Source: Leptotrichia sp. oral taxon 498
GTDB lineage: Bacteria; Fusobacteriota; Fusobacteriia; Fusobacteriales; Leptotrichiaceae
NCBI RefSeq assembly: GCF_002240055.1
Contig: NZ_CP016753.1
Span: forward strand, 1,736,001-1,800,000
DNA: 64,000 nucleotides
Direction of reading: 5' to 3'
This document shows, piece after piece, positions 15,650-25,564 of this stretch. The notes beneath the pieces are model-generated. The model was not told the DNA's origin. It searched no databases and saw nothing but the letters and a program-made list of their open reading frames with translations. Position numbers and translations under genes: made by a program. Within the stretch, counting starts at the first letter, position 1. Each line of letters starts with the position of its first letter.

Positions 15650-18328
15650 TTATATATTTCTTCTTTCTCTTTCTCGTCTTTCTCTTCTTGAAAGTGGTCT
15701 TTGAGGTTGTTCAAGTTTTTCTGGAATAACTTCTTGCTGATAGTCATCGCCAATTATGATTTTATCGTCAGTATGCTCATATTTTACATTTGAAACTTCT
15801 TCGTGAGTTAAGTTATTTGTGTCTTCTTCCCCTCGAACTTTTAATTTCAAGATAAACGAGCTTGTTTCCCTTTTAATCGCATCAATCATTTCATTATAGA
15901 TATCGTACCCAACAATTTTGTAGTCATGAATTGGATTTCTTTGACCGTAAGAACGAAGTCTTATTCCCTCTCTTAATTCAGTCAAATCTTTTAAGTGTTG
16001 TCTCCATTTTGAATCCAGCACTTCTAGCATTATGTAACGTTCTATTTTTCTAAATACTTCATCTCCAACCGCTTTTTCTTTTTCATCATAAATTTTTATC
16101 AAATCGTCATAAATTAAATTTGAAACTTCTTCTGCCGATTTTCCTTCGATTCTATTAAGATCAATTTGGTAACCAAATATTTCGTTTAATTTGTCTTCTA
16201 ACAAATTCAAATCTTTTTCTTCAGATTCTCCTGCGAATGCATTGCCTACAACAACGTCAACAGTTTCTGAAATCATTCCTTCAATCAATTCTCTTAAATT
16301 CTCATTTTTTAAAATGGCATCTCTTTGCTCATAAACAGCTTCCCTTTGAGTGTTATTTACATCGTCATATTCAATAAGACTTTTTCTTGATGAAAAGTTT
16401 CGGCTTTCAATTCTTCTTTGTGCATTTTCAACCGATTTTGTAATTTGTTTATGACGAATGTCCTCATCTTCATCAATTTTTAATATTTTCATCATAGATT
16501 TTAATTTGTCTCCACCAAAAAGTCTCATCAAGTCATCGTCTAATGACAAATAAAATTCTGATGCTCCGGGATCTCCCTGACGGCCAGCACGACCTCTCAA
16601 CTGATTGTCAATACGTCGAGATTCATGTCTTTCGGTCCCTAAAATGAAAAGTCCTCCAGCTTTTAGAACTTTTTCTCTATTCTCAGCGCACTCTTTCATA
16701 TAGGTTTGATAGATATCCTCATATTCAGGCGTTCCTTTTATAGCAACTTTAGAAGCAAAAGATTCAGGATCTCCACCAAGTTTTATGTCGGTTCCCCTCC
16801 CTGCCATATTTGTCGCAATTGTTACAGTTTTAAATCTTCCAGCTTGAGATACAATTTCCGCTTCTCTTTCATGATGTTTTGCATTTAATATTTCATGCGG
16901 AATTCTTGCTTTTTTAAGTAGTGCCGAAACTTCTTCCGAGTGCTGGATAGATGCAGTTCCGACTAAGACTGGCTGTCCTTTTTCATATAATTCTTCAATT
17001 TTTCTTGCTATTGCTCGATATTTCGCATTTTTATTCATATAGATAACATCTGGCAAATCTTTTCTTATAACAGGTTTGTTTGTAGGAACAACTATAACTT
17101 TTAAGTTATAAATTTGTTTAAATTCTTCTTCTTCTGTTTTAGCTGTCCCCGTCATTCCTGACAATTTTTCGTACATCCTAAAATAATTTTGCAGTGTGAT
17201 AGAAGCTAGAGTCTGATTTTCTCCCGCAACTTCCAAATGTTCTTTGGCTTCAATCGCTTGGTGAAGCCCGTCCGAATATCTTCTACCTTCCATAAGTCTT
17301 CCAGTAAATTCGTCAACTATTATAACTTCTCCATCATTGTTGATGATGTAATCTCTATCAATTTTAAACAGTTCTTTCGCTTTTAATGCCTGTGTTAAAA
17401 AGTGTGTAAGTTCAACATATTCAGGTGAATAAAGGTTATCAATTTTCAAAATTCTCTCAACGTTTTTAATCCCTTTGTCTGTAATTGTAACAGTATGTGA
17501 TTTTTCATCAACTTCATAATCTTCCCAATCTTCGTCAGGAATTACAGTATTTTTTTTATCTTTTATTTCTTCAGTTTTGTAACTTCTTTTCAATCTTTTA
17601 GCAACTTCCGCAAAAGTGTTGTACCACTCTGTCGTCTCTTCAGCCGCTCCAGATATAATTAACGGAGTTCTCGCTTCATCAATTAAAATCGAATCCACCT
17701 CGTCGACAATTACAAAGTTATGTCCTCTTTGAACTTTTTCTTCAAGTGAACCAACCATGTTATCCCTTAAGTAGTCAAATCCAAACTCACTGTTTGTTCC
17801 GTAAGTTATATCCGCTTGGTAAGCGATTTTTCTCCGTTCTTGAGTAATATTTCCACCGATAAAATCAGATCTCAATCCCAAAAATTCAAATAACTCAGCC
17901 ATGATATCCCTATCCCTTTTGGCTAAATAGTCGTTTACGGTCACGACATGCACCCCTTTTCCAGTTAGTGCATTTAAGTAAATAGGAAGTGTCGACATAA
18001 GTGTTTTACCTTCTCCAGTTTTCATTTCTGCAATACTTCCCTTATGCAAAATCATACCACCTATGATTTGGACATCGTAGTGACGCATTCCTATTATTCT
18101 TTTAGACGCTTCTCTTACAGTAGCAAACGCTTCTATTAAAATATCATCTAAAGTTTCTGATTTTGAAATTCTTTCTTTAAATTCCACAGTTTTGTGCTGC
18201 AATTGTTCATCTGTCATTTTTTCAAATAGTGGTTCAATTTCATTAATTTTCTCCACTACTTTTCTCATTTTTTTTATTTCTCTTTCATCTGAAGTTCCAA
18301 ATATTTTTTCTCCAAGTTTTTTTAACAT
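15650..18328 (-). CDS. secA: Preprotein translocase ATPase SecA
   Basis: The motor that pushes preproteins through SecYEG. 892 aa. Seen: [20 protein letters not shown] (helicase start), Walker [15 protein letters not shown] (about 102-115), [10 protein letters not shown], Walker [18 protein letters not shown] (about 208-224), GTSIQ-type [46 protein letters not shown] and the scaffold/IRA2 region. The C-terminus ends in a basic [12 protein letters not shown] and lacks the usual CxCxSGKKYKxCHG zinc motif, so SecB docking through that tail is unlikely. It lies 75 bp downstream of a small exported-protein gene and may share its transcript. Confidence 0.97.
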   Translation of the reverse strand: MLKKLGEKIFGTSDEREIKKMRKVVEKINEIEPLFEKMTDEQLQHKTVEFKERISKSETLDDILIEAFATVREASKRIIGMRHYDVQIIGGMILHKGSIAEMKTGEGKTLMSTLPIYLNALTGKGVHVVTVNDYLAKRDRDIMAELFEFLGLRSDFIGGNITQERRKIAYQADITYGTNSEFGFDYLRDNMVGSLEEKVQRGHNFVIVDEVDSILIDEARTPLIISGAAEETTEWYNTFAEVAKRLKRSYKTEEIKDKKNTVIPDEDWEDYEVDEKSHTVTITDKGIKNVERILKIDNLYSPEYVELTHFLTQALKAKELFKIDRDYIINNDGEVIIVDEFTGRLMEGRRYSDGLHQAIEAKEHLEVAGENQTLASITLQNYFRMYEKLSGMTGTAKTEEEEFKQIYNLKVIVVPTNKPVIRKDLPDVIYMNKNAKYRAIARKIEELYEKGQPVLVGTASIQHSEEVSALLKKARIPHEILNAKHHEREAEIVSQAGRFKTVTIATNMAGRGTDIKLGGDPESFASKVAIKGTPEYEDIYQTYMKECAENREKVLKAGGLFILGTERHESRRIDNQLRGRAGRQGDPGASEFYLSLDDDLMRLFGGDKLKSMMKILKIDEDEDIRHKQITKSVENAQRRIESRNFSSRKSLIEYDDVNNTQREAVYEQRDAILKNENLRELIEGMISETVDVVVGNAFAGESEEKDLNLLEDKLNEIFGYQIDLNRIEGKSAEEVSNLIYDDLIKIYDEKEKAVGDEVFRKIERYIMLEVLDSKWRQHLKDLTELREGIRLRSYGQRNPIHDYKIVGYDIYNEMIDAIKRETSSFILKLKVRGEEDTNNLTHEEVSNVKYEHTDDKIIIGDDYQQEVIPEKLEQPQRPLSRRERRERERRNI

Positions 18329-18403
18329 TTTATTCTTCTTTTTCCTTTCGATTTAAATTTATTTAATTTAATTAAAATTTTTTGTAATTAAAATCGAAAA
18401 TTT

Positions 18404-18784
18404 TTATTCTCTTATTCGCAAGTCATTCTCTTTTCTTTTTTCAAAAAATCTGTCATTTTGGAATAAGTTTTTATTTCTTATTACATCGTCGAAAAAATCT
18501 ATATTTTCATTAATTTTTGTAATAACGTGAAATTCATTTCGTGAATTGCTTTCAATTTTTTTTCTTTTTCCAATTTTTTTAAGTTCTTTAGCAAAGACAT
18601 CATTTTTATCACTATTTATTTTGCTAATTTCATTCGCAATATCATCAATATCTTTATGCGACAAATTATTGTCGTTTACAAAGTTATTAAGTTTACTTGT
18701 GAATTTTGGCGTTCCCAAAAGACTCGAATAAGTCATCATAAAAATAATGCTCATAACGACTAAAACTATATTTTTTTTATTCAT
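18404..18784 (-). CDS. Small exported or membrane-anchored protein
   Basis: 126 aa with an N-terminal hydrophobic segment (IVLVVMSIIFMMTYSSLLG, about 5-23) that fits a signal peptide or anchor, followed by a charged region rich in Lys, Asn, Asp and Glu. No domain recognised. It is upstream of secA on the same strand (75-bp gap), which suggests co-transcription but says little about function. Confidence 0.6.
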   Translation of the reverse strand: MNKKNIVLVVMSIIFMMTYSSLLGTPKFTSKLNNFVNDNNLSHKDIDDIANEISKINSDKNDVFAKELKKIGKRKKIESNSRNEFHVITKINENIDFFDDVIRNKNLFQNDRFFEKRKENDLRIRE

Positions 18785-18955
18785 CTTGTCATTTCCTTAT
18801 AAAATTTTAATATGCATTGTGTTCATTTAAAAGAATAGTTCCCTTGAAAAATAAAGTTATTGCATAAAGTTATTATATCAAATATGTTAAATTATATCAA
18901 TAAAAAAATAGGAAAAATAGAAAGCTAAATAAATAAAAATTATTGTAACTTAACT

Positions 18956-19735
18956 TTAACTTCTTATTTTCAAAAAGAATGCAAGAATATTCAAAATCCA
19001 AAATTGCAAAGGATAAAAAATATAGAAAAACCATTTGTGAATTGGTGCCTTGCTTCCTTTTTTTCCATTATACAAAAATATGAATGGCAAAAATAAAAAT
19101 GTTAAACCGTCGCTGTTATAGCAAAAACTGTCAAACCATGCTCTTGAATTAGGGTATTTTGCAGGATTTAACGATGGCGTAAATAATGGAATATATAACA
19201 TATTCAAAATTAAAAATGTTATTATCTGCTTTTTTCTATTTCCATAGAATGCCCAAAAACTAATCATTGTAAACAAAGTCTGTATTCCACCTTCAAGTCC
19301 CATGATATAATTTCCAATCACAATAGGAACAAAAGAAAATACCAATCCCAAAATAAAAAGAAAAATTCCTAAAATATTATAAATTACTTTTTTACTACTT
19401 CTCCCTTTTTGCAAGAAATAAATTATTGTAAATCCAATCGCAAGACTTAAAAAAATATTATCTACTATTTGATATCTTTCTCCTAGTATGATAAATGAAA
19501 TTACATTTCCAAATTGCATCAAAATAGCGGCTATCCACAATCTTGCCATATATTTTTTACGGTTTCTTGTATGATAAAAGCCTTCCACTGTAAAAAATGC
19601 AAATAATGGTGCCACAAATCTTGTGATTAAATGAATCCAAGATGGTAAAAATCCTGAAAATGCAAAAAATACTGAGTCTAAAAACATAAAAAATAAAGCA
19701 ATATATTTCAACTGATTTGTATTTAATTTTTTCAT
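18956..19735 (-). CDS. TraX-family membrane protein
   Basis: A 259-aa polytopic membrane protein with about 7-8 segments. It matches the TraX family pattern: LKYIALFFMFLDSV near the start, LITRFVAPLFAFFTVEGFYHTRNRKKYM (His-Thr-Arg-Asn-rich turn, about 36-63), and RLWIAAILMQFGN. TraX of the F plasmid acetylates pilin; chromosomal members in anaerobes are usually stand-alone and are likely acyltransferases of unknown substrate. No pilus gene is nearby. The start is ATG with a GGAGGA site. Confidence 0.85.
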   Translation of the reverse strand: MKKLNTNQLKYIALFFMFLDSVFFAFSGFLPSWIHLITRFVAPLFAFFTVEGFYHTRNRKKYMARLWIAAILMQFGNVISFIILGERYQIVDNIFLSLAIGFTIIYFLQKGRSSKKVIYNILGIFLFILGLVFSFVPIVIGNYIMGLEGGIQTLFTMISFWAFYGNRKKQIITFLILNMLYIPLFTPSLNPAKYPNSRAWFDSFCYNSDGLTFLFLPFIFLYNGKKGSKAPIHKWFFYIFYPLQFWILNILAFFLKIRS

Positions 19736-19996
19736 AAAATCCTCCTCAAATATTATTTTTGTAAAAAATTATAACACTTTTATCAGATAGATTTATAATA
19801 TTTTATATAAAATAATCTTTATTATTAAAAATAAATAAAATATTTTTAAAAATTGAACTAATAAATATAAAATTTTTATATTTGAAAAAATAAGCACATT
19901 ATTTTAATATGTTTAGGTGTTGTATTTTAATTATAAAATCCATATTACAAATTCCAAAGTAAAAATTCCCAATCCTCATTCTTAATTTCTTCATTA

Positions 19997-20013
19997 GACC
20001 TGTTCGATAACCT
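19997..20013 (+). repeat. Left inverted repeat of the IS5-family element
   Basis: Seventeen bases, exact complement of 20880-20896. Confidence 0.92.
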
Positions 20014-20048
20014 TGTATAAAAAATTAGAATAGGGTATAATAATACTG

Positions 20049-20498
20049 GTGATGAAGATGATAGATAATATTGAAAGAATAAAAAAACTTAAAAAAGAGA
20101 ATTATCAAAAAATTTTTGGCATAAAAAAAGATACCTTTGACAAAATGCTGAAACTTTTGAATGAAACATACATAACTGAACATTTGAAAGGCGGGCATCC
20201 GCCAAAACTATCAGTTCTTGACAGGCTTGTAATCATGCTGTCATATTATCGCGAGTATAGAACTATGGAAAATATCGCCTTTGATTACGGCGTTGCCAAA
20301 AGCACCATTTGCGAGAGCATCAAATGGGCTGAAGGCATACTGATAAAGAGCGAGGCTTTTTCCTTGCCTAAAAAAAGGGAGCTTGCTAATGATGTAGACA
20401 TTGAGGCGGTATTGGCTGATGCTACGGAATGTGAAATTGAGCGTCCTAAAAAAAACAGCAGAAATACTATTCGGGGAAAAAGAAAAAACACACTGTAA
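20049..20498 (+). CDS. IS5-family transposase, first frame
   Basis: 149 aa. The N-terminal helix-turn-helix domain (KLSVLDRLVIMLSYYREYRTMENIAF, about 57-82, then SKSTICESIKWAE-like) and the first catalytic Asp in VLADATECEIERP (about 120-132) are in this frame. After Pro-Lys-Lys the frame drifts into an unrelated tail and stops. The slip heptamer A-AAA-AAC at 20450-20456 is in the correct phase for a -1 shift into the second frame. The start is GTG at 20049 or the ATG directly after it; no strong ribosome site. Confidence 0.88.
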   Translation: MMKMIDNIERIKKLKKENYQKIFGIKKDTFDKMLKLLNETYITEHLKGGHPPKLSVLDRLVIMLSYYREYRTMENIAFDYGVAKSTICESIKWAEGILIKSEAFSLPKKRELANDVDIEAVLADATECEIERPKKNSRNTIRGKRKNTL

Positions 20499-20881
20499 AG
20501 GCTCAGATAGCTGTGAACGAGAAGGACTTGAAAATCCTTAATGTTTCATTTTCATATGGGAGCGTGCATGATTTCAAGCTTTTATGCGAAAGCGGCCTAC
20601 ATTTTTCAAAGGATGTAGTTTTAATTGCAGATAAAGGATATCTTGGAATCAACAAGATACACAGTAATAGCCTGATACCGAAAAAGTCGACAAAGAAGCA
20701 CAAATTAACGAAAGAGGAAAAGAAATACAATTCAATTATTTCAAAGCGGAGAATTTACATAGAGCATGTGAACAGATGTATTAAGAAATTTAAAATAGTG
20801 TCTGGACGTTACAGAAATAAAAGGAAGAAATTTTTTATGAGATTCTCATTAATTTGTGCAATTTATAATTTTGAATTATAG
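20450..20881 (+). CDS. IS5-family transposase, second frame (by -1 frameshift)
   Basis: Read after the slip, the sequence continues KKKQQKYYSGKKKKHTVK, the conserved block of IS5-family transposases, then AQIAVNEKD, the second catalytic Asp in VVLIADKGYLGI, and the catalytic Glu in IEHVNRCIKKFKIV. Together with the first frame this gives a full DDE enzyme of about 277 aa. Both frames are free of stops elsewhere, so the element may still be active. Confidence 0.85.
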   Translation, partial: KKQQKYYSGKKKKHTVKAQIAVNEKDLKILNVSFSYGSVHDFKLLCESGLHFSKDVVLIADKGYLGINKIHSNSLIPKKSTKKHKLTKEEKKYNSIISKRRIYIEHVNRCIKKFKIVSGRYRNKRKKFFMRFSLICAIYNFEL

Positions 20882-20896
20882 GTTATCGAACAGGTC
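20880..20896 (-). repeat. Right inverted repeat of the IS5-family element
   Basis: Exact complement of the left repeat; it begins at the last base of the transposase stop codon. Confidence 0.92.
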
Positions 20897-20991
20897 TAAT
20901 TTAATAACTTCGTGGATTGAATAAGAAACTTAAAATAGAAGTTTTTATTTACCTTTAAATGTTTTGCTTCATCTCAATTTTTTTATTATGA

Positions 20992-21020
20992 TTGAAAAAT
21001 TTTTCAAATAATGGTAATAT
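20992..21020 (+). promoter_or_regulatory. Promoter of the MATE-lipoprotein operon
   Basis: TTGAAA, 17-base spacer, TAATAT; a second TATAAT lies at 21029. It is outside the insertion sequence. Confidence 0.5.
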
Positions 21021-21080
21021 TATTCTTGTATAATTTTATAAAAATAAAAAAATTTTAAACATAATTATTAAAGGAGAAGA

Positions 21081-22436
21081 ATGAAAAAAACACTTTATAA
21101 AAAAGTCTTTTCTGTAGGACTTCCAGTTGCAATAGAAAATATGATTTACAGCCTTATGAATTTTATTGACATATTTATGGTTGGAAAAAATAATGTAGCT
21201 CTTGGACTTGGAACAATTGCAGTTGCTGGAACAGGATTTGCCAATCAAATATTTATGATTTTCGTGACCTCGCTTTTTGGAATGAACAGCGGTGGCGGAA
21301 TTTTAGCAGCTCAGTATTTTGGGAACAAAGATTATAAAAATTTGAAGCGATGCCTTGGAATTACAATAATTGTTGGATTTGTGTTTTCGTTAATTTTTTT
21401 CTTTGCAGGAATTTTTATTCCAGAAGTTATAATTTCGATATTTACAAAAGATGCAAATGTTATAAAAGTTGGAGCAGCATATATGAAAATAGTCGCTTGG
21501 GTTTATCCACTTATGGGAGTTGGACTTGCGTTTAATATGCAGCTTCGTGCGATTGGAAAGACAAAATATTCGTTTTATTCAAGTGTCATTGGACTAGTCG
21601 TAAACTTAATGTTTAATACTGTGTTAATATTTGGATATTTTGGTTTTCCTGCGTTAGGAGTTAGAGGGGCTGCAATTGCGACTGTCATTGCAAGAATCAT
21701 AAGCACCTTTTATATAATTTTTATAATTTATAAATTGAAGTTGCCAATTGCGGGGAAAATAAGCGAATTATTTGATTTATCGCCACATTTTTTTGTAAAA
21801 GTTATGAAAATTTCGCTTCCAGTATTTTTGCATGAAATACTTTGGGTTTTGGGGTCAAGTGTCTACATCGTAATTTTTGGACGAATGGGAACAAATTATG
21901 CGGCTTCGATTCAGACGGTAAAAGCAATAAGCAGCTTAGTTTTAACATTATTTTTTGGACTTTCAAGCGCAACTTCAGCGATTATTGGAAATGAAATTGG
22001 TGCGGGGAATGAAGAAAATGCCTACAACTATTCTATGATTTTATTAAAAGTGTCATTTTTTTGTGGACTTTTAGTCGGACTTTTTGTGCTTTTATTCAGT
22101 CCGTTAATTTTGTCGCTGATGGGAATTTCTAAAAGCATTTACCCATTGACAAAGCAAATTGTAAAATCAGAAGTTTTTATAATTGTTGTAAAATCTTTGA
22201 GTCTGCAGCTTTTAGTTGGAATTTTAAGAGCTGGGGGAGATGTGATTTGGACGATATTTATGGATTTAATTCCGCTTTGGTGTGTTGCAATTCCAATCAC
22301 ATATTTTACAGGACTTCAGCTAGGGTGGCCAATTTATATAGTTTATTTACTTTCATGCAGCGACGAAGTCATAAAAATTTGGCCTTGTATTAAAAGATTA
22401 AAAAGTAAAAAATGGATTAATAATCTGGTAAGTTAG
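21081..22436 (+). CDS. MATE-family efflux transporter
   Basis: A 451-aa protein with 12 predicted membrane segments. MATE proteins export cationic drugs or metabolites against Na+ or H+. The N-terminal half has the family motif VGLPVAIENMIYSLMNFIDIFMVG and FGMNSGGGILAAQYFGNKDYKNL; the second half repeats the architecture (SLPVFLHEILWVLGSSVYIVIFG). It is followed after 12 bp by a lipoprotein gene, so it is the first gene of an operon with two lipoproteins. Substrate cannot be told. Confidence 0.92.
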   Translation: MKKTLYKKVFSVGLPVAIENMIYSLMNFIDIFMVGKNNVALGLGTIAVAGTGFANQIFMIFVTSLFGMNSGGGILAAQYFGNKDYKNLKRCLGITIIVGFVFSLIFFFAGIFIPEVIISIFTKDANVIKVGAAYMKIVAWVYPLMGVGLAFNMQLRAIGKTKYSFYSSVIGLVVNLMFNTVLIFGYFGFPALGVRGAAIATVIARIISTFYIIFIIYKLKLPIAGKISELFDLSPHFFVKVMKISLPVFLHEILWVLGSSVYIVIFGRMGTNYAASIQTVKAISSLVLTLFFGLSSATSAIIGNEIGAGNEENAYNYSMILLKVSFFCGLLVGLFVLLFSPLILSLMGISKSIYPLTKQIVKSEVFIIVVKSLSLQLLVGILRAGGDVIWTIFMDLIPLWCVAIPITYFTGLQLGWPIYIVYLLSCSDEVIKIWPCIKRLKSKKWINNLVS

Positions 22437-22448
22437 GGAGAAAAAAAT

Positions 22449-24074
22449 ATGAAAGAAAATATAAAAAAGAATATAATAAAAAGAAGTTTTACAATAGGAG
22501 TTTTATTTTTTCTTGTGTCTTGTTCTACAATAAAGACGCCACCTGAGGGAGTCGACTATGAAAGCCCGGTTAGAGATAGTAAAAATGTCGACTTTCACTA
22601 TGATTTAACATATTTGGACAAAGATGGAAATATTAAATATGATAGAAAGATTTGGGATGCGACTTACGAAGTTGTCGATAATGCAAAAGATTATTTGGTA
22701 ATCGAAATGTTTTTATTTAACGATATTTATAACAAAGATGTGGATAAATTTCCTGAATTTGCAAAAGAATACACGAGAAGGCTTGTGAAAAAGAAAATGG
22801 AAAATCCAAATTTAAAAGTATATATATTATCGGACGAAAATAATGATTTGTATGGAGCATTTGAGCATCCGCTTATCACAGAAATGAAAAATGCTGGAAT
22901 TGATGTTATAGATGTGGATATTTACAAGTTAAAAGACACTTTTCCATGGTATTCGCCCATTTGGCGAAGTGTGATAAAACCTTTTGGGAACCCACAGGGA
23001 AAAGGATGGATTACTAATTTTTATGGACCGATGTGGCCAAAACTTACGCTTAGAAATTTATTTCGTGCTTTAAATGTAAAAGCTGACCACAGAAAGATTT
23101 TTTTGAATGAAGATAAAGTTGTAATTGCGAGTGCAAATATTCACGATCCTAGTTATTTTCATGAAAATGTGGCAATTTCTGCTGATGGAGAAATTACTAA
23201 AGACATTTTAAGAGATTTACAGCTGGTTGCAAAATTTTCAGGTGGAAATATAGATGTCTCAAGTGAAAGTGAAGCTAAAAAACCTGTTAATATAAAAAAT
23301 TTTCAAGCATCAAAAATTAAATTTAAAGAAGATGAAAGTTTAAAATCAGATTTGCAAAAACAAGTTGAACAAATTGAGAAGAATAAAGGAAATTTTGTAG
23401 ATAAAGGAACGAAAGAATTTTACGAAACGGGAGAACTTACAAAAAATGAAGATGTTTTGCAAAATGATGATCCAAATAATAGTTACAAAGTTCAATTTGA
23501 GTCAGAAGCTAAGATTGGTGAAAATTTAGACAAAGATATTGACAGTTTAAAAGCTGGGGACGAAGTTCTTATGGGAATGTACTTTTTGGCGGACAGACCA
23601 GTTATAGATAAACTTATTAAAGCGGCTAACCGTGGAGTCAAAGTGAGAATTATTTTTGACAGAAGCAGGGATGCTTTTGGAATGAGTACAAATGGACTTC
23701 CAAATAAACCTGTTTCAAAAAAATTAAAGAAAAAAACAAAGAATAAAATCGAGATAAAATGGTATTTTACAAACAATGAACAATTTCATACAAAGATAAT
23801 GCTAATGAAAAAAACAGATGGAAATGTTATAATACATACAGGTTCTGCGAATTATATTAAAAAAAATATTCGTGGCTACATAATGGATGCCAATTTAAGA
23901 GTTTTGACAAATAAAGATTCTAAGCTGACAAAAGATGTCTACAACTATTTTGACAGATTGTGGGAAAATAGAGATGGACTGTTTACAATAAATTTTGATG
24001 ATGAGCCAACGACGAAAGCAAGTCAAGACTTTATGTACAAAATATTAGATGCGGCGCAATTAGGTTCGTTTTAA
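22449..24074 (+). CDS. Phospholipase D-like lipoprotein
   Basis: 541 aa, lipobox LVSC (Cys25). It has two phospholipase D half-sites. The first is DHRKIFLNEDKVVIASANI (about 210-228), with His and Lys kept and an Asp one place later than usual; the second is FHTKIMLMKK...GSAN (about 440-460), with His, Lys and GSAN kept but no Asp. Between them is a charged linker of about 100 residues. The family includes cardiolipin synthases and phosphodiesterases; the anchor places it on a membrane facing the periplasm. The exact reaction is unknown. The ATG follows GGGAG. Confidence 0.85.
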   Translation: MKENIKKNIIKRSFTIGVLFFLVSCSTIKTPPEGVDYESPVRDSKNVDFHYDLTYLDKDGNIKYDRKIWDATYEVVDNAKDYLVIEMFLFNDIYNKDVDKFPEFAKEYTRRLVKKKMENPNLKVYILSDENNDLYGAFEHPLITEMKNAGIDVIDVDIYKLKDTFPWYSPIWRSVIKPFGNPQGKGWITNFYGPMWPKLTLRNLFRALNVKADHRKIFLNEDKVVIASANIHDPSYFHENVAISADGEITKDILRDLQLVAKFSGGNIDVSSESEAKKPVNIKNFQASKIKFKEDESLKSDLQKQVEQIEKNKGNFVDKGTKEFYETGELTKNEDVLQNDDPNNSYKVQFESEAKIGENLDKDIDSLKAGDEVLMGMYFLADRPVIDKLIKAANRGVKVRIIFDRSRDAFGMSTNGLPNKPVSKKLKKKTKNKIEIKWYFTNNEQFHTKIMLMKKTDGNVIIHTGSANYIKKNIRGYIMDANLRVLTNKDSKLTKDVYNYFDRLWENRDGLFTINFDDEPTTKASQDFMYKILDAAQLGSF

Positions 24075-24117
24075 AATAATAAAAAATATAAATAATTTTA
24101 AAAGAGAGGAAAAAACT

Positions 24118-25338
24118 ATGAAAATGAGAAAAAAAATGACATTTTTGCTAATTATATTAGCACTGGGAACAATGACAGTATCTTGTAAAAAGAAAGCAAG
24201 AAACAATAAGTCGGCACAGACACAGATTTCAAATAAACCAATAAATACAGATATTTTCAATTTAGGAGCGAAACAAGCACAAGGAAATCCAAATATCCAA
24301 AATCTGACTCCTGAAGAACAACAAAAATTGATTGACAATCAAATTGATCCAGCAAAAGTTTCAGAAGCGTTGACAAAAGCGCAAAATGGAGATAAAGAAT
24401 CAATTATGTCATTGGCACAACTTTATTACAATTTAAAAGATAATAACAAAGTAAAACAAATTTTGCAGTATGGAGTTGATAAAGGTTACCCTGAAGCAAT
24501 TTATAATTTGGCAGTAATTTTAAAACAGGAAGGAAATACAGAACAAGCTAATAAACTTATGGCACAACTTCCAAGAACTGAAAGAGTTGTGAGAAGACAA
24601 GGGGGAAGAGTTGTAAGCAGTGGAGGACCTGTCATGATTAGACAGCTTAGAATGCGTCTAGGAGCTGAAGAATATAATAGAGCGGTAGATTTGGTAAGAG
24701 CCAAAAAATATGATGAAGCCAAAAAATATTTTGAAAAAGCCTACAATGCCGGAATAAAAGAAGCGGATGTCCGTATAGCGCTTATTAATAAAGAACAAAA
24801 AAATACAGATGAGTCTGTAAAATGGTTTCAAAAAGCAGCTAATCGTGGTGTAAAAGAAGCAAATTTTGAAGTGGGAGCAATGCTTTATGACAGTGGAAAA
24901 CAAGAAGAAGCTAGACCCTATTTACTAAAAGCATATAAAGCGGGAAATAAATCACTTGCCATGCCTATTGCAATGTCGTATCATAACCAAAAAGATACAG
25001 CTGAAGCGGTAAAATGGTATAAAATTGCTGCACAAAACGGAGATAAAAATGCAAAAGCGACACTTGAAAGACTTGAAAGACCAAATTCTTCAGGTGAAAA
25101 CAGTTCTACAACTAAAGGTGAAGAAGGAAAATCTAGAAACTCTACGACTTTTTTAGGAAATCAAAATTCAAAAAGTCTTACTGAAAGCACTTTAAACAGT
25201 GTTAAAAGTAAAGGTAAAGCTGAAGAGGAGAAAAAAATAGAGGAAAAGAAAGATACAAGCGAAAAACATAATAATGAAAAAAAAGAAGTAAATATAGATG
25301 AAATTATGAACAGTAAAGCAAAAGAATATAGCAAATAA
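24118..25338 (+). CDS. Sel1/TPR-repeat lipoprotein
   Basis: 406 aa with lipobox TVSC (about residue 22). From about residue 75 to 320 it is a helical repeat array of Sel1/TPR type: AQNGDKESIMSLAQLYYNL, GVDKGYPEAIYNLAVIL, AYNAGIKEADVRIALI, AANRGVKEANFEVGAML, AYKAGNKSLAMPIAM, AAQNGDKNAKATLERL. The last 85 residues are low-complexity Ser/Lys/Glu. Such proteins scaffold envelope complexes. The 43-bp gap after the phospholipase gene puts it in the MATE operon. A strong promoter and riboswitch follow. Confidence 0.85.
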   Translation: MKMRKKMTFLLIILALGTMTVSCKKKARNNKSAQTQISNKPINTDIFNLGAKQAQGNPNIQNLTPEEQQKLIDNQIDPAKVSEALTKAQNGDKESIMSLAQLYYNLKDNNKVKQILQYGVDKGYPEAIYNLAVILKQEGNTEQANKLMAQLPRTERVVRRQGGRVVSSGGPVMIRQLRMRLGAEEYNRAVDLVRAKKYDEAKKYFEKAYNAGIKEADVRIALINKEQKNTDESVKWFQKAANRGVKEANFEVGAMLYDSGKQEEARPYLLKAYKAGNKSLAMPIAMSYHNQKDTAEAVKWYKIAAQNGDKNAKATLERLERPNSSGENSSTTKGEEGKSRNSTTFLGNQNSKSLTESTLNSVKSKGKAEEEKKIEEKKDTSEKHNNEKKEVNIDEIMNSKAKEYSK

Positions 25339-25344
25339 AAAATA

Positions 25345-25373
25345 TTGACATTTAAAAAAAAATGTTGTATACT
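25345..25373 (+). promoter_or_regulatory. Promoter of metK
   Basis: TTGACA, 17-base spacer, TATACT: close to consensus. Confidence 0.85.
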
Positions 25374-25399
25374 AATTATACAATAATCAAATTAAATAA

Positions 25400-25533
25400 C
25401 TTATCAAGAGAGATATTAGGGACAGGCCCGTTTTGAGTATCCAGCAACCTGTATTTACAAGGTGCTAAATCCTGGCATTGAATGCGAAGATAAGAATTAT
25501 AATTCTCTTCCTAGCAGGAAGAGATTTTTTTTT
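25400..25533 (+). ncRNA. SAM-I (S-box) riboswitch with terminator
   Basis: The aptamer runs from CTTATCAAGAGAG (25400) to GATAAG (25489-25494), the two sides of P1. The conserved core is visible: AGGGACAGGCCC, CCAGCAACC, and AAGGTGCTAAATCCTGGCA. It is followed by an intrinsic terminator, CTCTTCCT/AGGAAGAG (25505-25523) and nine T. Known behaviour: SAM binding stabilises P1, lets the terminator form and stops transcription of the downstream gene, here SAM synthetase, giving feedback control. Confidence 0.95.
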
Positions 25534-25564
25534 AAATATTTGAAATGAAATTTAGGAGGAAAAA

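Larger units (their letters stand above)
19997..20896 (+). mobile_element. Complete 900-bp IS5-family insertion sequence
   Basis: Perfect 17-bp terminal inverted repeats (GACCTGTTCGATAACCT at 19997-20013 and its complement at 20880-20896), flanked by TA on both sides (19995-19996, 20897-20898). The symmetry in fact extends outward as ATTA/TAAT. It holds one transposase gene in two overlapping frames. It sits in the gap between the divergent traX-like gene and the MATE gene and breaks no coding sequence. Confidence 0.93.
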
